Source: Chitinophagaceae bacterium UBA1930 (GTDB lineage Bacteria; Bacteroidota; Bacteroidia; Chitinophagales; Chitinophagaceae). From it: a stretch of 64,000 nucleotides of DNA. How positions within the stretch are numbered: position 1 is the stretch's first letter; each line of letters opens with the position of its first letter. A model generated the notes under the pieces. The model saw only the letters and a list, made by a program, of their open reading frames with translations, made no database searches and was not told the DNA's origin. Of the stretch, positions 43,950-52,611 are shown piece after piece. A program made the position numbers and the translations under genes. The stretch spans positions 682,001 to 746,000 of the forward strand of contig DDFK01000002.1 in the NCBI GenBank assembly GCA_002337145.1. Direction: 5' to 3'.

Positions 43950-44660
43950 ATGCAAAACAATGTGCAGTTTCAGGATTTAGGTATGCATCGCTATAAAGAT
44001 GTATGGGATTACCAGGAGCGTTTGTTGAAAGAGAATGTTGACATTAAGATAGCCAACCGTCAAAACAATACAGATACTAAAACAACCAACCATTTATTGT
44101 TTGTGGAGCATTTGCCCGTGTTTACATTGGGCAAAAGCGGCCATAAGGAAAATGTATTGATCAGCGATGAAGAGATGGAACAGAAGGGTATTGAATATTT
44201 CCACATCAACCGTGGTGGCGATATCACTTTTCATGGTCCGCAACAAATTGTAGGTTATCCCATTTTGGATCTTGATAATTTTAAACCGGACCTTGGCTGG
44301 TACCTACGCAGTTTAGAAGAAGTGATCATTTTAACCTTGGCCGATTATGGCATAGAAGCGGGTAGGAGCAAAGGTGAAACCGGTGTATGGATTGATGCCG
44401 ATATACCTGGTAGAGAAAGAAAGATATGTGCCATGGGTATTAAATGCAGCAGGTGGGTTACTATGCATGGCTTTGCGTTTAATGTAAATACCGACCTTGC
44501 TTATTTTTCGTACATCGTGCCTTGCGGTATAGAAAACAAACAGGTTACATCATTAGAAAAGGAACTGGGTTACAAACTGGACATGGAAGAAGTAAAACAA
44601 AAAGTGAAACAGCATTTTGAGCAGGTGTTCAATGCCCGGTTATTGACGGTTACCAATTAA
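43950..44660 (+). CDS. lipB: Octanoyltransferase LipB
   Basis: A 236-residue cytoplasmic enzyme that moves octanoyl from acyl carrier protein to lipoyl domains. Family marks: LFVEHLPVFTLGKSGHKENV, the signature HINRGGDITFHGPQQIVGYP, KICAMGIKCSRWVTMHGFAF with the catalytic Lys region, and VPCGIENKQVTSLEKELG with the catalytic Cys. Start ATG at 43950 gives the usual length. It is a single gene with its own upstream region rich in repeats. Confidence 0.95.
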   Translation: MQNNVQFQDLGMHRYKDVWDYQERLLKENVDIKIANRQNNTDTKTTNHLLFVEHLPVFTLGKSGHKENVLISDEEMEQKGIEYFHINRGGDITFHGPQQIVGYPILDLDNFKPDLGWYLRSLEEVIILTLADYGIEAGRSKGETGVWIDADIPGRERKICAMGIKCSRWVTMHGFAFNVNTDLAYFSYIVPCGIENKQVTSLEKELGYKLDMEEVKQKVKQHFEQVFNARLLTVTN

Positions 44661-44739
44661 TAAAATGGCTCGGCTTTGCTTCTTTCTAATTGTACTAACT
44701 ACTATCTACTGTCAACTATCCACTGTCCACCTTCTCCCA

Positions 44740-45564
44740 CTAATCTTTCCATAAATAAAACTTGTTCTTCTCTTTCAGTTTGTCTTCTTCATATAGTTCA
44801 AACGTGAACCAGCCTGCATGTATGAAGTTGGTTTTGTCCAATAATAGTTCTGCTTCCTTTACATGCTTTATCTGGAACACTTCGTTGCCATTGTCTTCAA
44901 AGAAAACAATACGGTAATGTTTCAGTTTGGCAAGTGGTAACAGTATCTTGATGTAACCTTTATCGCTTGTAAACACATATTGCGAAGGTTTCCAAACGGG
45001 TTTGGGCACATAAGGTTTTATCACTACTTCATCATTGTCGTAATAAAATAACGTGTCTTTGGTTGTGCGGCTTACGGAATCTTTAAAATGCTTATAGTCT
45101 TTGTAGTTGATGGTTGAAATGAGGCTGTCTTTTGTGGGCTTGTAAATTTTTACAATACGCACTTCGTCTTTTTTGGTAGGCTCGTCTGGTGTTACATCAT
45201 CGGGTACCCTGGGCGACCTGTAAACGACGGGGCTTTGCGACTTGGTAAAAAAGTATGCACCCCCTTCAAACACATATTGTATGCGGTAAAAAACCTTATA
45301 GCCATCTGGCAGGTTGTTATCTATAAAACCATTTTGTGGCAGCCAGGGCGATTGGGATGAAAAGATGGTCCTGAAGAATTTGGTACTGTCAAAAGAACGT
45401 TGCACCGTAAGCTGCACCACTTTATCAAAATTATTTATCCAGCTCACTTGTGCCTTGCCGGGGCCAACGGTCCTAACGGTAAAGTTGGGCAATGTGTCCT
45501 GGGCAGTGCTGGTAACATATAGTAGTATGGATAGTATAGCAATAAATACAAACTTCTTCTTCAT
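44740..45564 (-). CDS. Hypothetical secreted fibronectin-like protein
   Basis: A 274-residue protein from Met at 45564 (MKKKFVFIAILSILLYVTSTAQ signal); the open frame extends 27 codons upstream into the next gene. The mature part starts with FTVRTVGPGKAQVSWINN and VVQLTVQRSFDSTKFFRTIF, which look like a fibronectin type III or similar beta-sandwich. A long central segment is rich in Lys and Asp, and the C-terminus is FTFELYEEDKLKEKNKFYLW. No catalytic motif is visible. It follows the PLP enzyme gene by 31 bases on the same strand. Function unknown. Confidence 0.75.
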   Translation of the reverse strand: MKKKFVFIAILSILLYVTSTAQDTLPNFTVRTVGPGKAQVSWINNFDKVVQLTVQRSFDSTKFFRTIFSSQSPWLPQNGFIDNNLPDGYKVFYRIQYVFEGGAYFFTKSQSPVVYRSPRVPDDVTPDEPTKKDEVRIVKIYKPTKDSLISTINYKDYKHFKDSVSRTTKDTLFYYDNDEVVIKPYVPKPVWKPSQYVFTSDKGYIKILLPLAKLKHYRIVFFEDNGNEVFQIKHVKEAELLLDKTNFIHAGWFTFELYEEDKLKEKNKFYLWKD

Positions 45565-45595
45565 GATGGTTTCAAAGATAATAGCAATGGTGTTA

Positions 45596-46477
45596 TTAAA
45601 AAGGCAATGTGTTAACCGGTAAAGAATTATTGCCTTGCAGGCCACCGCTATGAATAACCAGCAACCTGCTTCCTACCTCAAAAAAATGCTGCTTGCATAA
45701 ATCGCTTACGGCATATAGGAGTTTGGAAGTGTACACAATGTCTGTAGGTAAATTTTCAGCTAGCCATAATTGTTCCATCCAGTCAATTAATGCCGATGGG
45801 TGTTTGGCATAGCCGCCAAAATGGTAACCGTGCAGTACCTGGAACTGTTTTTCCTGTACGGTTTCTGGTAACAATTTCTTTACATCATCCAACAAGCCGG
45901 TATGCCCTTTTAATGCACTGATGCCAATAATATGTTGCTGCGGTAATGCACCCACAACCAGCCCGGCCATCATGGTACCCGTGCCACATGCACAAAGTAT
46001 ATGGGTGTAGTTGGCTGTATCGGTGGCTTGTAGTATCTCACTTGCACCTTTCATTCCATCAATGCCGTAACCACCTTCATTTATCCAATAATAGGTACTG
46101 TCAAACATGCGTACCAACCTGTCTTTCTGTTTGTATTCTTCCCTCGATACAAAAACCAGTTCCATGCCCAGTTCCATTGCCGATTGCAAAGTGGGTGAAA
46201 GGTTTGTTGATTTTTCTCCACGAATAATGCCAACGGCTTTTAAGCCTGCATCTTTACAGGCAAAAGCAGTAGCAATAATATGGTTGGAGTAGGCACCGCC
46301 AAAAGTAGCAACAGTACCTTTTTTTGCAGCAATGGCAGCAGCTATACTGTGTTTTAGCTTGAACCATTTGTTGCCACTAACAATGGGGTGGATTACATCC
46401 AGCCGCAGCACATCAATGGCATAGCTATTGAATAACTTGCTGCTGAGTGTATGTATAGTAGGGGGTGATAACTGCAT
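45596..46477 (-). CDS. PLP-dependent ACC deaminase / D-cysteine desulfhydrase-like enzyme
   Basis: A 293-residue fold-type II PLP enzyme. Conserved parts are HPIVSGNKWFKLKHSIAAAI, with the PLP-binding Lys likely in NKWFKLK, TVATFGGAYSNHIIATAFAC, and the glycine loop ILCACGTGTMMAGLV that holds the phosphate. Family members deaminate 1-aminocyclopropane-1-carboxylate or desulfurate D-cysteine; Bacteroidota proteins of this length are usually annotated as the latter. Sequence alone does not decide the substrate. Confidence 0.85.
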   Translation of the reverse strand: MQLSPPTIHTLSSKLFNSYAIDVLRLDVIHPIVSGNKWFKLKHSIAAAIAAKKGTVATFGGAYSNHIIATAFACKDAGLKAVGIIRGEKSTNLSPTLQSAMELGMELVFVSREEYKQKDRLVRMFDSTYYWINEGGYGIDGMKGASEILQATDTANYTHILCACGTGTMMAGLVVGALPQQHIIGISALKGHTGLLDDVKKLLPETVQEKQFQVLHGYHFGGYAKHPSALIDWMEQLWLAENLPTDIVYTSKLLYAVSDLCKQHFFEVGSRLLVIHSGGLQGNNSLPVNTLPF

Positions 46478-46600
46478 TTTTTCTATATATTCCTATCCCT
46501 TTATCTTCGCACAACTTTTAACAAAAGTAGTAAATGGGCGGCAGCGGATGATGGGGTATGTTTAAAGTGATTCTAATTAATAAACATTAATACAACAATC

Positions 46601-47503
46601 ATGAAACCAACATTGGTAATATTGGCAGCAGGTATGGCAAGCCGTTACGGAAGCATGAAACAAACACAGGGCTTTGGGCCAAGTGGCGAAACCATTATGG
46701 AGTATTCCATTTATGATGCCATACGTGCAGGTTTTGGCAAGGTAGTCTTTATTATCAGGGAAGAGTTTGCTGATATGTTCAAGGAAAATTTTGGCAAGAA
46801 ACTGGAAGGCAAGATTGAAGTGGACTATGTGTACCAGGCATTGAACAGTTTTGTAGGCGATAGGGCAATCCCTGCCGAAAGGACGAAGCCATGGGGTACA
46901 GCACATGCGGTACTTTGTTGCAAGGGAAAAGTGAACGAGCCATTCAGTGTTATCAATGCCGATGATTTTTATGGACGTGATGCTTTTGTAAAGGCCTACA
47001 ACTTTCTTACAACAGCAAGCAATGATAACACTTATTGCATCATAGGATATGAACTGAAAAAGACCTTGAGCGATAATGGCCATGTAAGCCGTGGTGTTTG
47101 TGATGTGGATGCTGACAATAACCTTACTGACATTAACGAGCGTACAAAAATATTCCGCAACGATAAAGGTGTGATTACCTACGAAGATGAATCAGGGCTG
47201 CATGAAGTAAGCGAAAACTCGAGCGTAAGCATGAACTTCTTTGGTTTTGCTCCCAATTTTATTGACCGTTGCGAAAACCTGTTCCAGGATTTTCTGAACA
47301 AGGAAATCAATAATCCTAAAGGTGAATTCTTTATACCATTGGTAGTGGACCATGTAGTAAAAAGTGGGTCGGGTAAGGTTAAGGTTATACCAACTTCTGC
47401 ACAATGGTTTGGTGTTACATATAAAGAAGATGCACCCGTGGTACAGGCAAGCATAGATAAATTGGTAGCAGATGGTGAATACCCGAACAATCTATGGGCC
47501 TAA
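46601..47503 (+). CDS. Nucleotidyltransferase (sugar-1-phosphate nucleotidylyltransferase-like)
   Basis: A 300-residue protein with the GT-A type nucleotidyltransferase start LVILAAGMASRYGSMKQTQG, where the usual GxGxR-K motif is modified to AGMASRYGSMKQ. The metal Asp motif is FSVINADDFYGRDAF. Later parts include GRGV-like HVSRGVCDVDADNNL and SVSMNFFGFAPNF. It probably activates a sugar phosphate with a nucleotide. Substrate is unknown; it is a common single gene in Bacteroidota. Confidence 0.85.
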   Translation: MKPTLVILAAGMASRYGSMKQTQGFGPSGETIMEYSIYDAIRAGFGKVVFIIREEFADMFKENFGKKLEGKIEVDYVYQALNSFVGDRAIPAERTKPWGTAHAVLCCKGKVNEPFSVINADDFYGRDAFVKAYNFLTTASNDNTYCIIGYELKKTLSDNGHVSRGVCDVDADNNLTDINERTKIFRNDKGVITYEDESGLHEVSENSSVSMNFFGFAPNFIDRCENLFQDFLNKEINNPKGEFFIPLVVDHVVKSGSGKVKVIPTSAQWFGVTYKEDAPVVQASIDKLVADGEYPNNLWA

Positions 47504-47524
47504 CTGCACTTGAATAAATTGAAT

Positions 47525-47557
47525 AAAATAGCCACACATATTATGTGTGGCTATTTT
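47525..47557 (+). terminator. Rho-independent terminator
   Basis: Perfect 15-bp stem AAAATAGCCACACAT / ATGTGTGGCTATTTT with a 3-base loop, 22 bases after the nucleotidyltransferase stop. Confidence 0.92.
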
Positions 47558-47662
47558 ATTGTTGGCTTGATGAAAAACCTTTGTGTTGATTGGTTCAAAA
47601 CTGATAATTTAGTTTTTATTTGTACGGTTACGCCAAATTATTGATTTGAAAAAACTAACTGC

Positions 47663-48352
47663 ATGTCCCAACAGAAGCACCCGCATCACCACGACCTGTT
47701 TGAAAACAGGAAACAGTTCCAGATTGAACGGTTGATCTTGTTCAGCGATGCGGTTTTTGCCATTGCCATAACACTGCTGGTAATAGAAATTAAGGTACCC
47801 GAAATTCATTACAGTAAGGATATTGTTCATGACCTATCCAATGCATTGCATGAAAAGTTCCCTGAATTTTTTGGATTGGTTTTGAGTTTTGCTGTTATTG
47901 GCCAGTTCTGGCACAACCACCATAAACTGTTTGGTTATGTAAACAATTATAACAGCACGTTGATTTGGCTGAACTTGCTGATGCTTTTCTGGATCATATT
48001 GGTTCCCTTTACCAGTGGCCTCAATTCCAAATACGGCAACCTGAACATGGTTTGGCAGATATACAGTTTCAATTTGTTTATGATTGCCATTTCGTTGTTC
48101 CTGCTATACAGGTATATAGGCAATCCGAAACATGGCTTGTCCGACCTGGCTCATGACCAATTGGGAAAAAGGTTTTCCATGTACCGAAGCCTTACTGTGG
48201 CTTCTATATTTTTATTGGGTGGCTTATTGGCTTGTGGGCAAAGCGAATTTATTTCCAATGCATCTAGGCTGGTTTATTTACTGATACCTTTTGCGTTGTT
48301 TGTCATTACCAGGCGTTGGAAAAAACTGAAAAAGAAAACACAACATGCATAA
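47663..48352 (+). CDS. TMEM175-family (DUF1211) potassium channel-like protein
   Basis: A 229-residue membrane protein. The first helix carries the family motif RLILFSDAVFAIAITLLVIE (residues about 24-43, with FSDAV). Five more hydrophobic segments follow (FGLVLSFAVIGQFWHNHH; LIWLNLLMLFWIILVPF; and others), which fits the six-helix bacterial TMEM175 layout. The N-terminus is His-rich (QQKHPHHHD). Bacterial members conduct potassium. No partner gene is evident; a bidirectional terminator separates it from etfA. Confidence 0.88.
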   Translation: MSQQKHPHHHDLFENRKQFQIERLILFSDAVFAIAITLLVIEIKVPEIHYSKDIVHDLSNALHEKFPEFFGLVLSFAVIGQFWHNHHKLFGYVNNYNSTLIWLNLLMLFWIILVPFTSGLNSKYGNLNMVWQIYSFNLFMIAISLFLLYRYIGNPKHGLSDLAHDQLGKRFSMYRSLTVASIFLLGGLLACGQSEFISNASRLVYLLIPFALFVITRRWKKLKKKTQHA

Positions 48353-48375
48353 TGCTTTGCTGACAGGTAGCTAAT

Positions 48376-48411
48376 AAAAAAATCCCATTCATTGTTGAGT
48401 GGGATTTTTTA
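48376..48411. terminator. Bidirectional terminator
   Basis: AAAAAATCCCATTCA / TGAGTGGGATTTTTT hairpin between the convergent channel and etfA genes. Confidence 0.88.
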
Positions 48412-48436
48412 TTATACAAATTGTCTTTTTTATCGC

Positions 48437-49402
48437 TTATGCAATTCCTTTCAGTTTCTTTATTTCAGCGGTCATTTGCGGCAGCACTTCAAAAGCATCG
48501 CCCACAATTCCGTAATCGGCAGCTTTAAAGAAAGGTGCTTCGGGGTCTTTATTGATTACTACAATTACTTTACTCCTGTTCACGCCAGCCAAATGCTGTA
48601 TGGCACCACTAATGCCCACTGCAATGTATAAGTTTGGTGCAATCTGCACACCTGTTTGTCCAACGTGTTCATGATGCGGCCTCCAATGTGCATCGCCAAC
48701 CGGGCGGCTACAGGCTGTTGCTGCACCCAATACTTTCGCAAGGTCCAGAATAATGCCCCAGTTCTCTGGTCCCTTCAAGCCACGACCACCACTTACCACG
48801 ATATCCGCTTCTGTCAAAGGCACTTCACCACTTACTTTGTTTACAGCAGTCACTTTTACTTTAGGGTCATTCAAAGCAACCGTTGTAGCAATAACTTCTG
48901 CCACACCTTCACCAACAGTTACGTGGAAGCTGTTTGGGTTTAATGAAATGATTTTTATAGGCGAAGTAATGTTGATGTTTGCAAATGCCTTGCCGCTGAA
49001 TACCGTTTTCTTTACTACAAAGCCATTGCTTGTGTCGGGCAATGCAATGGCACCGGCAACAAGTCCTGCTTTTAAACGGGCTGATACACGTCCTGCAATG
49101 GCTTTGCCCGTTTGGTTATGCGATATAACCACAACTGTGGCACCTGTATTGGCAGCAGTATCTGCAATTACTTTGGCATAGGCCTGTGCATCCAAATGGT
49201 TCAGTGCTTCATTGGTAATATGATGTACTTTTTTTACACCGTATTTTCCTACTGTGGAAAGCTGGTCATCGTTAATGGTGCCAAGGGCAACCGCTTCTGC
49301 TGTTGTACCCAATTGTTCCGCCAGTTTGGCTCCGTAAGTAAGTACTTCGAAAGATGATTTTTTTATATGACCATCAGCTTGGTCAACAAATATTAATACC
49401 AT
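48437..49402 (-). CDS. etfA: Electron transfer flavoprotein alpha subunit
   Basis: A 321-residue subunit. Residues 1-185 form the N-terminal alpha/beta domain (MVLIFVDQADGHIKKSSFEV). The C-terminal FAD domain has the family signature ADIVVSGGRGLKGPENWGII, CSRPVGDAHWRPHHEHVGQT, then YIAVGISGAIQHLAGVNRSK. It forms a heterodimer with EtfB and carries electrons from acyl-CoA dehydrogenases and similar enzymes to the quinone pool. etfB lies 74 bases upstream on the same strand. Confidence 0.95.
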   Translation of the reverse strand: MVLIFVDQADGHIKKSSFEVLTYGAKLAEQLGTTAEAVALGTINDDQLSTVGKYGVKKVHHITNEALNHLDAQAYAKVIADTAANTGATVVVISHNQTGKAIAGRVSARLKAGLVAGAIALPDTSNGFVVKKTVFSGKAFANINITSPIKIISLNPNSFHVTVGEGVAEVIATTVALNDPKVKVTAVNKVSGEVPLTEADIVVSGGRGLKGPENWGIILDLAKVLGAATACSRPVGDAHWRPHHEHVGQTGVQIAPNLYIAVGISGAIQHLAGVNRSKVIVVINKDPEAPFFKAADYGIVGDAFEVLPQMTAEIKKLKGIA

Positions 49403-49476
49403 TGTTTACATGTTTTATTGTGGTGATTGTTCAATTGTTGCCTGCAACTTTTGAACATGGAAACTTGTTGAGTTGC

Positions 49477-50220
49477 TTAGAATGCTTTTGCTTCTTCATG
49501 CAGCAGTCTTACCAGTTCGGCAACATTGTCTGCCGCAACCAGTTTAACGCCAGCTTTTGCTGGTGGTAGCTCGTAGCTTGATACGCTTGTCAATGTATCG
49601 ATTGCTGCGGGTTCAACCACTTTCAATGGTTTGGTACGTGCAGCCATGATGCCACGCATATTGGGTATGCGTTGTTCTGCCACACCTTTTTGGCAACTAA
49701 CCACAACTGGCAACGATACTTCAGCTACTTCTTCGCCACCTTCAATTTCCCTTGCAACTGTAGCAACGGAACCATTCAGGTCAAATTTTGTGGCCAGTGA
49801 AATATAGGGTGCATCTATCAGTTCTGCAACCATGGCACCAATGGATGAACCATTATAATCAATTGTTTCCTTACCAGTCAATACTAAATCATAAGCACCT
49901 TGTTTGGCTATTTCGGCAATTTGTGCAGCAATGTAATAACTGTCGCTGCTTTCGGCATTAATGCGTATTGCTTCATCGCCACCCAATGCCAAAGCCTTGC
50001 GTATAATGGGCTCTGCATCGGCTGTGCCAACAGTTACCAGGTGCAGAACAGTTGCTGCATCTTTTTCCTTCAACTCAATGGCACGTACCAAGGCATACCA
50101 TTCATCGTAAGGGTTCAAAATCCACTGCACGCCATTGTCTTCAAATTTTGTATTGCCATCCTTAAAGGCAATCTTAGAAGTAGTGTCTGGCGTTTTACTT
50201 ACACAAACCAAAATTTTCAT
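49477..50220 (-). CDS. etfB: Electron transfer flavoprotein beta subunit
   Basis: A 247-residue subunit beginning MKILVCVSKTPDTTSKIAFK. The AMP-binding and family parts are visible: GVQWILNPYDEWYALVRAIE, YDLVLTGKETIDYNGSSIGA, and the late PNMRGIMAARTKPLKVVEP, which corresponds to the beta-subunit signature. It is transcribed first in an etfB-etfA operon. Confidence 0.95.
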   Translation of the reverse strand: MKILVCVSKTPDTTSKIAFKDGNTKFEDNGVQWILNPYDEWYALVRAIELKEKDAATVLHLVTVGTADAEPIIRKALALGGDEAIRINAESSDSYYIAAQIAEIAKQGAYDLVLTGKETIDYNGSSIGAMVAELIDAPYISLATKFDLNGSVATVAREIEGGEEVAEVSLPVVVSCQKGVAEQRIPNMRGIMAARTKPLKVVEPAAIDTLTSVSSYELPPAKAGVKLVAADNVAELVRLLHEEAKAF

Positions 50221-50475
50221 AACTGCTATTTAATTCGTTTTGTAAATCTTTATCCGTTAAACTTCAAAGCATAGCGGACAGTAAATTAGTTGCATAAACA
50301 ACTATTGCAAATATAAGGCTGTTTTATTTGCGGCAAAGGTTAAGCAAAAAAAATTGCCAATAAAGTTTTGTTGACGGTGTGTGGATAGTTTGGGGAGCTT
50401 TATTTTCAATTGCCTATGGCATTGTGGAATGCATGGCCTGTATGTTTGGAACATTGCACGGCGTACATTTGTTTG

Positions 50476-50787
50476 ATGGAAAGAATCGAGAAAATAAAAA
50501 CCTTCCTGCAGTCAAATCCGCAGGATAATTTCCTTCGCCATGCACTTGCATTGGAGTACTTAAAAGTAGGGCAGGATGCGGATGCAAGACATTTGTTTGA
50601 AACGATATTGACCGAATCGCCCGATTATGTGGGTTCCTATTACCATCTTGCCAAGCTATTGGAAAAAATAGGCGAAACAGCCTTGGCCGTTGAATGGTAC
50701 GAAAAAGGCATGTCTGCCGCCAAGCAGGCAAAAGATAACCATGCTTATAACGAGTTGCAGGCTGCTTATGAAGACCTGGTGTACTAG
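50476..50787 (+). CDS. Small tetratricopeptide-repeat protein
   Basis: A 103-residue protein from Met at 50476 (MERIEKIKTFLQSNPQDNFL); an ATG 22 codons upstream was rejected because its leader lacks conserved character. It consists of about two and a half TPR-like helical hairpins: NFLRHALALEYLKVGQDADA, VGSYYHLAKLLEKIGETALA and AVEWYEKGMSAAKQAKD. Such proteins mediate protein-protein contact. No partner is indicated. It is convergent with the methyltransferase gene, only 3 bases from its end. Confidence 0.8.
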   Translation: MERIEKIKTFLQSNPQDNFLRHALALEYLKVGQDADARHLFETILTESPDYVGSYYHLAKLLEKIGETALAVEWYEKGMSAAKQAKDNHAYNELQAAYEDLVY

Positions 50788-50790
50788 TTG

Positions 50791-51504
50791 CTATACCACT
50801 TTGAAGGCAGCAAAATAATAATTGTTGGCCGTGGCTATCAGCTCCAGGTTAATGTAGTAGGACTGTACAAAATCCGAATAGGCCTTGAATTCATGGGTAG
50901 GCACCACAAATTCATCAAAGAAAATAAGATCGCCTTTTTTCAGGTAAGGGGCCAAAGAGGTCAATGCGTATAATGTAGCCGTATATAAGTCGGCATCCAT
51001 CATTAGCACATTGCGTTTGCTATTGTCCAACTCTTTTACAAAACCTGGAACGGTTTGCTGAAAAAGCCCCTGGTAAAATTTGCCCCTTGCGTCGTTTATT
51101 TCAGGTAATACATTGTTGTTGGTAAAAGAGCCTTTCTTAAATGGGCCCCAATCTTCCGGCAGTCCGTCAAACGTATCAAAGCCATAGAACCTGCTATCGG
51201 TATGTTGGTTCTGTTTCAGCCACCATTTAAACGATTCGCCGGCGGCTACGCCAAATTCAATATAGTTGATGGGGCCAGTCAACTGTTCCTTATCTATTAC
51301 CCATTTATACATGTCGTTACGCCTGAAATAGTCCCACTTACACGGAAAATCATTATAGGCAACTTTCCTGTTGGCATAGGCCCAGGCCGAAAATTTGGTG
51401 AGCCAAAACAGATTGGCAACGCCGCCACTTATCCATCCAAACACACGGTGCAGTTGCAACCAGATAAAAACAAGTTTTGTATAACGGATCAGGAACAGTT
51501 TCAT
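50791..51504 (-). CDS. TylF/MycF-like SAM-dependent methyltransferase
   Basis: A 237-residue protein of the macrocin O-methyltransferase (TylF) family. The SAM motif is INYIEFGVAAGESFKWWL (residues about 83-100), followed by FYGFDTFDGLPEDWGPFKKG, VLMMDADLYTATLYALTSLA with metal-binding Asp residues, and DLIFFDEFVVPTHEFKAYSD. The N-terminus (LFLIRYTKLVFIWLQLHRVF) is hydrophobic and may associate with the membrane. The family methylates sugar hydroxyls; the acceptor here is unknown. Confidence 0.85.
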   Translation of the reverse strand: MKLFLIRYTKLVFIWLQLHRVFGWISGGVANLFWLTKFSAWAYANRKVAYNDFPCKWDYFRRNDMYKWVIDKEQLTGPINYIEFGVAAGESFKWWLKQNQHTDSRFYGFDTFDGLPEDWGPFKKGSFTNNNVLPEINDARGKFYQGLFQQTVPGFVKELDNSKRNVLMMDADLYTATLYALTSLAPYLKKGDLIFFDEFVVPTHEFKAYSDFVQSYYINLELIATANNYYFAAFKVV

Positions 51505-51550
51505 CAGATAAGTTTAATGCGGCAAAGAAAAGTGTTTTGTACCTTTTTTA

Positions 51551-52486
51551 CTATATGGGCAAAACAAAAGATTTTTTGTTCTTCTTTATTTTTTCGGGCA
51601 ATGCATCAACAATTTCCTGCCGTAGCACTTCTACCAAACGTTTCTTGGCAAAGTTCCGGTGCAGTACCATGCTTACCTCACGCACCGGGGCAGGATGCCT
51701 GAAGTGCCTAATGCGTTGCTGCTGGCTTGCAGTAAAATCGTAGGTGGCCATTTCGGGCAGTATGGTAATGCCATCATTCACATCCACCATCCGGCGTAGG
51801 GTTTCAAAGCTGCCTGCTTCATATTCAAAATGCTTCCCTTCTTTACTGCTGCGGCGTAATTCGCATAGGTTTACGATCTGCGAACGGAAGCAATGCCCTT
51901 CTTCCAGTAACCATAATTTTTCGGGATCAATGTCTTTGGCCAACACGAATGTTTTTTTATAGGCCGCATTTTTTTTGGATACATAAGCCATTAACTGTTC
52001 ATAAAACAATACATGCTCACTAATGCCGTTTTCCTGTAAAGGAGTTACCAGTATGCCTACATCAATCCTGTTTTCACGCAATCTTGTTATAATGACATCG
52101 GTGGTAAGTTCGTTCACAACCAGCTTAATGCCGGGATATTTATGGGTGAACTTCTGTACAAAAAGCGGTAACAGGTAAGGTGCAAGTGTGGGTATGATGC
52201 CTACTTTCAGTTCGCCTGTAAACTGTCCTTTTTTGTGTTGCAGCATTTCATCCATCAAATGCTTTTCGGCTATTATTCTTTTGGCCTGCTCAATAATGGC
52301 ATAGCCTGTTTCGGTAGGTATCACGGGCTGTTTGCTCCGGTCAAATATTGGCGTGTCCAGTTCCTCCTCCAGTTTCTGTATCTGCATACTTAAAGTGGGC
52401 TGTGTTACATGGCAATGTGCTGCAGCTTTGGCAAAATGTCTTAACGAATCCAATGCCACGATATATTCCAGTTGTACAAATGTCAT
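51551..52486 (-). CDS. oxyR: OxyR-type LysR regulator
   Basis: A 311-residue LysR-type regulator. The N-terminal winged helix is MTFVQLEYIVALDSLRHFAK, then CHVTQPTLSMQIQKLEEEL. The C-terminal sensor domain has EEGHCFRSQIVNLC, with two Cys separated by eight residues as in OxyR (peroxidatic and resolving). Divergent transcription from katG supports peroxide-responsive control of that gene. The C-terminus is Lys-rich (EKIKKNKKSF). Confidence 0.93.
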   Translation of the reverse strand: MTFVQLEYIVALDSLRHFAKAAAHCHVTQPTLSMQIQKLEEELDTPIFDRSKQPVIPTETGYAIIEQAKRIIAEKHLMDEMLQHKKGQFTGELKVGIIPTLAPYLLPLFVQKFTHKYPGIKLVVNELTTDVIITRLRENRIDVGILVTPLQENGISEHVLFYEQLMAYVSKKNAAYKKTFVLAKDIDPEKLWLLEEGHCFRSQIVNLCELRRSSKEGKHFEYEAGSFETLRRMVDVNDGITILPEMATYDFTASQQQRIRHFRHPAPVREVSMVLHRNFAKKRLVEVLRQEIVDALPEKIKKNKKSFVLPI

Positions 52487-52611
52487 ATCAATAGTTTTTG
52501 TCTATGAGAAGATAAAATTAATTGATTAGCTTTATTTGTAACAAAGTGACAATTTCGTGACCGTTACTCCCAGCATCAAAATTTCTTTCAACTAATAAAA
52601 CAATTGCCTGT
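52487..52611. promoter_or_regulatory. Divergent oxyR-katG regulatory region
   Basis: The 125-base gap separates divergent start codons. An AT-rich stretch at 52500-52545 includes TTTATTTG, which resembles part of a Bacteroidota promoter. OxyR binding is expected here from gene arrangement; I could not define its half-sites by eye. Confidence 0.45.
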